Notes under the pieces: generated by a model
The model's input: only the letters and a program-made list of their open reading frames with translations
Told to the model about the DNA's origin: nothing
Databases searched by the model: none
Origin: Leguminivora glycinivorella
Lineage: Eukaryota; Arthropoda; Insecta; Lepidoptera; Tortricidae
Length of the DNA: 64,000 nucleotides
NCBI RefSeq assembly: GCF_023078275.1
Contig: NC_062971.1
Location: forward strand, 12,896,001-12,960,000
Reading direction: 5' to 3'
Shown here: piece by piece, positions 24,450-33,101 of the stretch
Layout: every line of letters starts with the position of its first letter
How positions within the stretch are numbered: position 1 is the stretch's first letter
Translations under genes and position numbers: made by a program

Positions 24450-24594
24450 TGCGTAGCCGAATGGCACAAACGCTCACGAAACGAAACGCTAGTAGATATC
24501 TATCTCTATCGCTCTTGCGTATTGGCGCGACAGAGCCATCTTTCGCGGCGTTTCGTTTTCGTTTCGTGTCGGAGAAATGCCATTCGGCTACGGG
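24450..24594. mobile_element. MITE with GTAGCCGAATG termini, copy 2
   Basis: GCGTAGCCGAATGGCA at the left and TGCCATTCGGCTAC at the right are inverted. The subterminal CGTTTCGTTTTCGTTTCG is mirrored by CGAAACGAAACG. Same family as 15994-16148. Confidence 0.75.
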
Positions 24595-24604
24595 CCAGAG
24601 ACCC

Positions 24605-24690
24605 AACCACGTTCGACATGTTGCCTACCCTGTCACACTTAGGTATTACGCACACAAGTGCGACAGAGAGGCAATACGTCGAACGTGGTT
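24605..24690. mobile_element. 86-bp palindromic mini-element
   Basis: AACCACGTTCGACATGTTGC and on to ACACTT is mirrored by AAGTGCGACAGAGAGGC ... CGTCGAACGTGGTT. Arms of about 40 bp leave almost no interior. It abuts the previous MITE. Confidence 0.7.
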
Positions 24691-24813
24691 CGCGATAGGC
24701 TCTCATTTTATCGTTACGAAATAGGGAGAAACGAATGATGTTTATCATTACGCTCCGCGCACACGGATGCAACTGTTGCACGGCGACATTTTTTGTCTCT
24801 GTCGTGCGTCTAA

Positions 24814-25965
24814 TGGCCGCTGTACACATATGGCCAACGGTTCCACCAACCCTTTGTGAAACCCCTTGGCCAAGATAAGAGCCGCTGTTTACACATTGGC
24901 GAACCAATCACTTGGCATTGGCTCTTCATGAAAGATGGACGTGGAATAGAAAAGGCTAGGAAATTCTAGGTCTTTTACGTTGTCAGCAAAATTTATTTAA
25001 AAAATAATAACCCCGTAGTAAAATTAAATTATTTGATATATTAACAATTTTTTGAATATTCTGATAAGAACATTTATCTTTTTAGGGTTCCGTAGTCAAC
25101 TAGGAACCCTTATAGTTTCGCCATGTCTGTCTGTCCGTCCGTCCGTCCGTCCGTCCGTCCGTCCGTCCGTCCGTCCGTCCGCGGATAATCTCAGTAACCG
25201 TTAGCACTAGAAAGCTGAAATTTGGTACCAATATGTATATCAATCACGCCAACAAAGTGGAAAAATAAAAAGTGGAAAAAAATGTTTCGTTAGGGCACCC
25301 CCCCTACATGTAAAGTGGGGGCTGATATTTTTTTTCATTCCAACCCCAACGTGTGATATATCGTTGGATAGGTATTAAAAAATGAATAAGGGTTTACTAA
25401 TATCGTTTTTTGATAATATTAATAGTTTCGGAAATAATCGCTCCTAAAGGAAAAAAAAGTGCGTCCCCCCCTCTACCTTTTGAACCATATGTTTAAAAAA
25501 TATGAAAAAAATCACAAAAGTAGAACTTTATAAATACTTTCTAGGAAAATTGTTTTGAACTTGATAGGTTCAGTAGTTTTTGAGAAAAATACGGAAAACT
25601 ACGGAACCCTACACTGAGCGTGGCCCGACACGCTCTTGGCCGGTTTTTTAGGAAATACATTAAACATTTGTAAGGTTATTTTATTTCCTAAGATCTACAC
25701 TATTATTGGCATAGATAAACTTATTTTTTTCGTAAATATTTCACTACTGTCCTCTCTGACGGCTGACGACCAACTGAATGAAGCGCCAACGTGTAAACGC
25801 AGTTGGCCATTGGCGCCAAGATCCTTTGATGTGTGGACAAAAAACCGACACCAATCGGTTGGCCGGCAAGCGCAAGCGCCAACTGCCAACTTACGGCCAA
25901 GTAGCCCTCTACACGCTTGGCCAAGGGGGTTGGTGAAACCGTTGGCCATATGTGTACAGGGGCCA
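24814..25965 (-). mobile_element. TAA-flanked MITE, copy A, carrying a nested element
   Basis: TIRs of about 40 bp: TGGCCGCTGTACACATATGG at the left, and GTTGGCCATATGTGTACAGG to GGCCA at the right. TAA lies directly outside both ends (24811-24813 and 25966-25968), suggesting a 3-bp target duplication as in PIF/Harbinger elements. Compared with the complete copy at 58674-59260, it is in reverse orientation and interrupted by the (CCGT)n element at 25084-25643. Confidence 0.8.
25084..25643 (+). mobile_element. (CCGT)n interspersed element, copy e, innermost layer
   Basis: Full-length copy inserted into the T-run of MITE copy A. The uninterrupted homologue at 58674-59260 shows the empty site (a 6-bp A/T run), which defines the insertion point. 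Confidence 0.8.
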
Positions 25966-26032
25966 TAAGGAGTGACGCGGAGTGACACAGAGACAAAAAA
26001 TGTCGCCGTGCAACTGTTGCATCCGTGTGCAC

Positions 26033-26361
26033 GTTGGACGTTGGCACTAAAAAAAGGCAGCAGAAAAATATAGAGCTGACCGGCCAACTGTTTCATAACC
26101 GGTGCTTTTCTAAATCCTCGCGTTAGCGGAATCAACGATTGATTGAAAAAGGGGCTTTGATTATTATACTCGAAAATTTAAATTTCGCGCCATTTTTTGT
26201 GCCTGTGCCTGGATTTGGTTGATCGTCTATATTTTTAAAGCCGTAATAGATTACCATACCAAACCGCGAACTACGTGTGATCAAAATATAGACGCCTCGA
26301 ATCGAGCCAATCGTGTCAAAAAAGGCGGCAAATTTCTTCATAAATCGCGTGCCTTATCTTA
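26033..26361. other. Spacer between two inverted MITE copies
   Basis: About 330 bp with no recognised gene or repeat. It separates copy A (reverse) from copy B (forward). Confidence 0.4.
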
Positions 26362-26703
26362 TGGCCGCTGTACACATGTGGCCAACGGTTCCACCAACCC
26401 TTGGTGGAACCCCTTGGCCAAGCGTGTAGAGGGCTACTTGGCCGTATGTTGGCAGTTGGCGCTAGCGCTGGCCGGCCAACCAATTGGTGTCGGTTTTTTG
26501 TCCACACATCAAAGGATCTTGGCGCCAATGGCCAACTGCGTTTACACGTTGGCGCTTCATTCAGTTTGTCGTCAGCCGTCAGAGAGGACAGTAGTGAAAT
26601 ATTTACGTAAATAATAAGTTTATCTATGCCAATAATAGTGTTGATTTTAGGAAATTTTTAATGTATTGCCTATAAAAGATAAATGTGCTTCAAATAATTT
26701 AAT
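26362..26703 (+). mobile_element. TAA-flanked MITE, copy B, 3'-truncated
   Basis: Starts TGGCCGCTGTACACATGTGG after TTA and follows copy C (58674-59260), with one internal deletion, to about 26703, where homology ends without the right TIR. Confidence 0.75.
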
Positions 26704-27150
26704 GAATGATTTACCGCTTGGCGCTTATTAATATTATATTGAAGATAGAAAAACAATCATCAGTTCATATTCATAAAAATCTACCGCCCACCATCAAGAA
26801 GCTTGAGGAGGTACCAATTAAGTTTATTACTGACTACGAAGTTTCAGCAATATTTCAGAAGTGAAGAAATAATTGAAGAATTTGAACATTTTTCGTAACT
26901 TGAAACAAAATATTTTTTACATACCACCGCCCGCGACAACTCTCCTCGAATCGTATAGATGTAATTGGCCCTTTATTGATTGCCAGTGTGGCCACCTCTG
27001 TGGTTATAATCTTAAAAAAAACTATCCGTTTCCTAGCTTTCCCGCTAATCCCGCCATTTTAAACCCCATAGTCAAGACACGAAGTAAGCCATATTTTTTT
27101 GCTCCGTGGTCTGTGAGTTATATTTTGCAAAAACAATTCTATCCATCACG
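26704..27150 (+). other. 5' region of the coiled-coil gene
   Basis: No element or gene recognised. It must hold the promoter and 5'UTR of the gene starting at 27151, but no convincing TATA box or initiator stands out. Confidence 0.4.
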
Positions 27151-30100
27151 ATGAATATCGCAGATATTGAAAAAGTTGCTAATCGGAAACGGATTAACGC
27201 TGAAGCAGAAAAGTTACGCGAGAAAGTTAACAAGGAGACTGCTAATATTATTAAACTTAAGGTAGTATGGTAGTATGTTCATACTTTTAGTCAAAAACTT
27301 TAGCAAGTTATTTTTCATTATAATATAAGTAAGTATATCTATGTTGTTATTAGTATTAGGTAATATATGTATTATTACCTAATTCTTATTATCAAAAGGT
27401 TGCTCAAGATACAGCATACTGGGATTTGAAAGAAAAACTTCATCAACTCGAGAACAACCATGAGCGCCTCCAGCAGAACATGGTTGAGGTGCAAATGCAG
27501 CACGAAGCAATATCAGGTCAATACCAAGACGAACTTAGATTGCGACCTGAAACATTAAACAAGTAAGTTGTCTTTCTACTTATTTACAATTTAATTTTAA
27601 AATCTCGTTTTTGTGACCTATTCGTAACTTTGAAACTTCAGGGGTTGACAACCTTTTCCGACACTTCAAGTTAATACGATACGACTATGTTTTTTACAGG
27701 TTGAGTAGTACTCGTGAGATTTGCAACATTCTAGAAGAATACAGCGAGCGGCTTAAAGCAAGTGTGTCTCGTTGCAAGACTGACCAAGCAACTTTAGCTG
27801 AAGCATACAACAAATCCGGTCAGATTGTTAGAGAAATTAAAGACAAACAAACCCAGTCTGAAGAGAAAAACATGCAAATTATCAAGAGTTTACAAGAAAA
27901 AGGCTAGTAAACATAAGCTATTTATATATTTTTAATAATGAAAAATTATTAGTTGGGACTTTAAGGTTTAGATTTATTAGACTTGTATAGGTAATCCAAG
28001 ATAAGTTTGCAACGATTTTCACTGCCTCGCCAGTGCAGATGTTTTAAACGTCAAACTTCGATGAAATTATGACGTTTGCTTAACCCTTGCAGAGGCGGGG
28101 CTATTATAATCTTTGCAGACATATCTTGGCCGGACTTTATCCGAGGTACCTATGCCTGCTTCATTGCATTACCTAATAAGTCTACTGACATACAATAGGT
28201 AGGTAAGGTAATTAGGTAACGAAACTTTTGGTTCTAGATATCACCAATTATAACTTCATTTGATAATTATTGACGTATATTGTATCAGTAAAATATTTTT
28301 TTATTAGATCTTTTCCTAAACAGCTCGTTTAATAAATGAAAGTGCTTAATATATTTTTTTACATTAATTACAATATAAATGACATTTTTGTTGAATATTA
28401 TTATTTTGCAGTTAAACTTCTTGCTGACCACAAAGATCAAATGTCACAAGTATTTAATTCATCGAAACAGCAACTAGAGTCAGGGTTGAATGACGCTCGA
28501 ACTAAACTTGCCACTGCTCTTAGCCAAAAAGACGAGCTGTTCGTAGCGTTGAATGACTTGAGCAGAAAACTGGATCATACTAAACGTGAACTGGAGAAGG
28601 TAAATATTAAATACACTATAACATAAAGTTTTCCTTACCAAAGTAAAATTATAAAAAAATACCTACGTATTTATCATTTTCAGAAAGATGATAATATTGC
28701 TAGCTTGCAATCAGACATGAAAAAGTGCATTCTTGAATACGATAATCACATCACGGACATGAAAAATGCTAACTATCAACAAGAAAAAGTGTAAGTGTGG
28801 GTTTTAGTAATTAAATTAATTGTAATTTAACTTGTTAGTTTCTGAAATACATTTTGAACATATGTTTAGCCTGAAAGAATGTACCTCGGCCAACGAATCT
28901 CTTAAGATAGCGCTCCACAACCAGGAACAATTTACTCAGTCGATTTGTGATCAAAATAATAAGCTACAAGAGAAAATTTCATCATTAGAAGAGGAACAAA
29001 TAGCCACCTGTGAAAAAAATGAAGATTTGGAATCGAAACTTAAGGTAAATATAATCTTTTTATTTTTATTATGGAAGTAACTTTTGTGTAGCCAAGTACT
29101 TGTAATCAACTAGGGAACAATTTTAGTTTCTTTGGAAAATTTAGGACGGGTATCGCTGTGGCCGGGTAGTCTAGTAGTCAGAACATTAAGTATAAGTTGA
29201 AACGGGTTCGATTCCTGCCTCGATTACCACTGAACTTGTTTATTCTTCTTCTGTATAAAAATATGTAATGATAATGTAAACCATTGTTGTAATAAAAAAT
29301 TCTAGCTTCGCTGTTGCTAACAATAAAGCTTCTCTAGATAATTGTTTATTTGTATAATATATGAACCACCGCCAAAGAATATGAAGGTAGATAATTGCAG
29401 TTCATTAGGTCACAAGTTCAAATATTGAAATAGTTATAGATGGTCATGCGATCAAGCAATCCTACCACTAAAAAAGCGGCAAATTTGAAAAATGTTGGGC
29501 CAAGGTTTATTGTCCCTTAAAACATTTGAATTTATTATAAGTAACTATAGATAAATTTGCTTGACCGTGTGTACCTAAAATCAGTTCAAATTACGTGAAA
29601 AATAAATGTGACCAAATTACGTTAAATATCCAACAGGAAACTAATTTGGAGTGCGGCAAACTGACGAATAGTATTGAAGTTCTTAACAAGAAGACAGAAG
29701 AATTAAAAAATGAGATAAATGACAAAAAAATGGTAAATATTAGTCAAATAAAACAGTTTTGCTTACAATTTGGTACATAGACTGTGCTCCCAATTGTAAA
29801 TATTGCTTTATTTACAGCTTCTAGATCAATCGTTGGTTGAGCAACAAACCTTGAAGCATCAAGTTTTAGATCTGGAAAAGCAGAAATCTGAGATTGCCAT
29901 TGAACTAAATAATGCTATCCAAGAAATGGAATTAAGATCCGTCAAAATCGAGGAACTGACTTCAACCATCCAGGAGTTACAAACAAAGATTTCTGAAATG
30001 GAAACTACCTTGGAGAACAATAAGTAACACTATCTCCTCTAAGTATGTGTTATATTGTGGCTATTGTAACTTAATTATAGAAAATGTTATTGGTTTCAGA

Positions 30101-32546
30101 GCGGATAGTGCGACTAAAATCGAAGAGATTAGTGTCATATTGGAAACCAAAATAAAACTAATTGAAGAGAAAGACAAAGAGCTGGATAGCAAAGCATCCA
30201 CTATCAACCAGCTCATGTCCGATCTCAAGAATGGTACCAACGCTAGAACTAAACTAGAAAACAATATCGAGAAAATGAAGAAGGACATGGAAACTGATAA
30301 AAATATTGCAAAAGATAAGGAAAATACCTTATCGAAGAAAATAGAACAAATGGAGAACACGGCTAAAGTGTGTTGGTTAAAGTTTTTTATGTTAATAAAT
30401 TATTCATTCAGTGTGATACAATATTAATGTTTTGTTTTGCTTCAAGGAAAGAGAAATCGAGCTATCGAAACAAATGTCCATAATTTTGGAGACCCGTAAG
30501 GAAAAGGTATAAATATGGTTACGCAATGCGCATGTAAATAATAAAATTTAAATATTTATGATTCAAAACTACACATTGCATTTAATTCTGCTTATAGGAT
30601 CGTCTGCAAGAAAGGTTGAACAGCATGCAGAATACAATAGATAATATCGAAAAAGAAGTAACAGGGCGCTCTGCCTCGCAGTCGACATGCGAGCAAGCTG
30701 AATTAGATGATAATGCGGGAATGATCAAGCCAGCAGCACCGCCAATTAAGGTTTAGAATAAAAATATAAAAAATGAAAAATAAATATAAATATTATAGGA
30801 CATTCTTACACAGATTGGCTGAGTCCCACGGTAAGCTCAAGAAGGCTTGTGTTGTGGGTACTCAGACAACGATATACATATATAATATATAAATACTTAT
30901 ATACATAGAAAACATCCATGACTCAGGAACAAATATCCGTGCTCACCACACAAATAAATGCCCTTACCGGGATTCGAACCCGGGACCGCGGTGTAGCAGG
31001 CAGGGTCACTACCGACTGCGCCAGACCGGTCGTCGAATAATGTGTATTTAAAAAAATAAACACTGTTCTTCTCAATAAATAGAGGGTAACTATTATTATT
31101 TACTGTATTTTTGTTACTTAACAGAGAGTTGGCATCCCTGCTCTAAAGAAAGCCCAGAAGTCATCAGGACACACAGTAGCGAAAGAACAATCCAAGAAAA
31201 TAGACAGTTTACTTTATAATTTTTTTAGCGACAGCGACATGGAAAACGACTTAATGGCTGACGTAAGTGTTTCTGTTTATAATTAAGATAATATCATGAA
31301 CTATTATCGATTTTACCTGCAATGTATATACTTGAAATCTGCATTTTTGTCAAAAAGAATCCCTCATGTTTCAAAGCTATAACCATGACCTCTCAAAGAG
31401 GTACACATAGACATAGGTTAGACGTTCCCAAAACAAATCTTTCACTGAGTAGGAAAAACGTGCATTACATGGCAGTAGAATTATTTAATACTTTTACAGA
31501 CAATTTTAAAGCCCTTCCAATAAAATTATTCAAGAAATATTTAACTGACCATCTTATAGAAAATTGCTATTATTCTATTGACGAGTTTAAAACAACATGT
31601 AAACTGTGAGATTTTATAACTATTTATTAATAAATTAATCATAGAAATGACATAGAATAATTTAAAATTTTATTGTGTATTAAATTATTGTTATTAAAGT
31701 AATATTCTTAGACCTATTGTAATTAAATAAAGTTAATAATAATAATTTCTAATTGTAATTTATACTGATATTGCAATATTGTATATTTATTAATTATTGG
31801 AAAATTATTGTTTTTTTTATCATTATTATCTCTTCATGTAAATTTGATGATACAAATGTCATGTTAGGTGATAAATAGGTTAATTAAGATTATTTGTACG
31901 CCATGTATTATGGTAAATTAAGGCTGGTTATAATATAATGTAACATCAATGTATACCCTTTTTTAAACAAATAAAACGATTCTATTCTATTCTATTCTTA
32001 GTTAGTAAGATTTTCTTTTATTTAATGTTACAGCCAGCTCAAATAAATCGTCATTTTGACGCAATTACCCGTGGTGAAAGGGTCTCACCTTTAAGCTTTA
32101 AACGACGTGCTCCTGGGTTAGAAGTCTCAGGACCTCTTGATGTAAGCACTTTTTGTTTTCTCATTTTACCGCATATACCACTCATGCTAAATAATTATCT
32201 GCATGTTTTTTAATTGTGGGAATACCCTCACAATTATAAAACATGCAGATATAATAGACATACATTTGAAACACATATTATCGTAAGGTATGAGATATCT
32301 GTTCTCGCTCTCATTTATGGTATGGGGGAACTTAATGAGCCTTGGTACCGTGCGATGCCATAAATCTGTAAACCCTCGCAGCAACAAAAATGTCCTAACC
32401 GGACCGGTGTAAGTTTGACATGAAAATATCAACTATTTTTATTGTTATTTCAGGAAAACATATCACTGTCTCAATTGAAAAGAGCAAAGAACAAGCGCTC
32501 CTTGTTCAAATCCAAGCGGCCAGACAATAAACCCAAGATATTGTAG
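27151..32546 (+). CDS. Long coiled-coil protein, 689 aa, 14 exons
   Basis: Exons: 27151-27261, 27399-27562, 27700-27902, 28412-28599, 28684-28790, 28870-29044, 29637-29732, 29818-30023, 30100-30367, 30447-30506, 30598-30750, 31125-31262, 32034-32141, 32454-32546. The sum is 2070 nt, in frame to TAG. Residues 1 to about 560 are almost unbroken Glu/Lys/Gln/Leu coiled coil (e.g. ELTSTIQELQTKISEMETTL) with no signal peptide. The last 110 residues change character: an acidic patch after LLYNFF (SDSDMEND), then RHFDAITRGERVSP and a Lys/Arg-rich end (KRAKNKRSLFKSKRPDNKPK) that could bind DNA or serve as nuclear localisation signal. This layout recalls synaptonemal-complex transverse-filament proteins, but identity is not established; a centrosomal or other coiled-coil protein is equally possible. 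Intron 3 appears to be GC-AG. Introns 11 and 12 carry a SINE and a LINE tail. Confidence 0.85.
27996..28129. mobile_element. Small MITE in intron 3 of the coiled-coil gene
   Basis: CCAAGATAAGTTTGCAACGA at the left is imperfectly mirrored by TCTTTGCAGACATATCTTGG at the right (TIR about 20 bp). About 134 bp, non-coding. Confidence 0.6.
29156..29230 (+). repeat. tRNA-like sequence, probably a SINE head remnant
   Basis: GTGGCCGGGTAGTCTAGTAG resembles a tRNA A-box region and GGGTTCGATTCCTGCC is a B box. An acceptor stem is not evident. It lies in intron 6 of the coiled-coil gene. Confidence 0.45.
30795..31036 (-). mobile_element. tRNA-derived SINE, antisense, in intron 11 of the coiled-coil gene
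   Basis: On the minus strand a tRNA-like head (GTCTGGCGCAGTCGGTAGTG, then CCCGGGTTCGAATCCCGG as B box) is followed by a unique body with TGAGTCATGGATG and an A/T tail with TCCTATAATATT. This order of tRNA head and body is a common lepidopteran SINE plan. A degraded relative of its 3' part may lie at 50690-50820. Confidence 0.75.
31322..31998 (+). mobile_element. 3' end of a CR1/Jockey-type LINE in intron 12
   Basis: A frame at 31322-31609 encodes the RT C-terminal module (TSQRGTHRHRLDVP, then KNVHYMAVELFN). It matches in pattern the 8105-8395 tail of the larger LINE. An AT-rich 3'UTR and an (ATTCT)n tail at about 31980-31998 follow. Heavily 5'-truncated; the short reading frame is not a host gene. 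Confidence 0.75.
32196..32250. repeat. Intronic hairpin with 22-bp arms
   Basis: ATCTGCATGTTTT-T-TAATTGTG pairs with CACAATTA-T-AAAACATGCAGAT across a short loop, with one mismatch. It is in intron 13 of the coiled-coil gene. It could be a small MITE core or a precursor-like RNA stem; nothing decides between these. Confidence 0.6.
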
Positions 32547-33101
32547 CCTGACGAAAAATTCCATACTTTTACCCAATTTTGAATTAAGTACTCAACGTTG
32601 TATAAGCTGGATTAGTTGAAATCCTATTTAATACTCTGTTTTTAAATAATATTGTACCATCTGAATAATTTAGTCAAGTAAATGACTTAACTCCACTCAA
32701 TTTAAACTTAGACCAAAATTGCGGAACCCCTGAACATTTGGTTGGTCGGTTGATTTGTAATGTTGTACCTACTTAGTACTTAACTTACCAAGTACTTACC
32801 TTGCATACCTATTGATTCATTTTTATTTCTTTCTTAATGTACTTGAAATGAAATTAATGTTAATTACAACTTATCTTAAAATCACACGTATTGTTTCATT
32901 CCTATCAAATTCCTATAAAAGTTGATAAGTTTTAAAGCACAAAAAAATCGGTATCTAAGAGCATAGACTACCAACTTCTGCGACCATAATATATAGAAGA
33001 TCTGTCAATGTCAATGTCTGTCATTAGTGTCACTGTCACTTCAAATCGCGAACTTGTTCGCGTATCACATGATAGTAATTATTACTTTAAATTAAACAAT
33101 A
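32547..33101 (+). other. 3'UTR of the coiled-coil gene and 5' region of NOP53
   Basis: 555 bp between stop and next start. No canonical AATAAA is seen after the stop. Before NOP53 the sequence has TGTCA repeats (GTCAATGTCAATGTCTGTC) and an inverted repeat CGCGAAC/GTTCGCG at about 33047-33062, next to CACATG. These are candidate promoter elements only. Confidence 0.45.

Larger units (their letters stand above)
24757..26032. mobile_element. Outer MITE of a three-layer nest
   Basis: 24757-24808 (CACACGGATGCAACTGTTGC ... TTTTTTGTCTCTG) is the inverted complement of 25983-26032. The arms are split by the complete insertion at 24814-25965, so this element was the host of that insertion. Confidence 0.75.

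Noticed and set aside
25695..26135. Minus-strand frames of 108-146 aa in the nested region, repeated at 26316-26614 and 58484-58861
   Set aside because: They recur only because the MITE is repeated, exist on both strands, and contain the TIRs.
30751..30756. Stop (V then TAG) after exon 11 as the end of the coiled-coil gene
   Set aside because: GTTTAG can serve as a donor and the three following exons join in phase with conserved-looking basic sequence. An intron-retained short form remains possible.
30962..31036. Functional tRNA gene on the minus strand
   Set aside because: It is followed directly by a SINE body and A/T tail, and the acceptor stem does not close; it is a SINE head.
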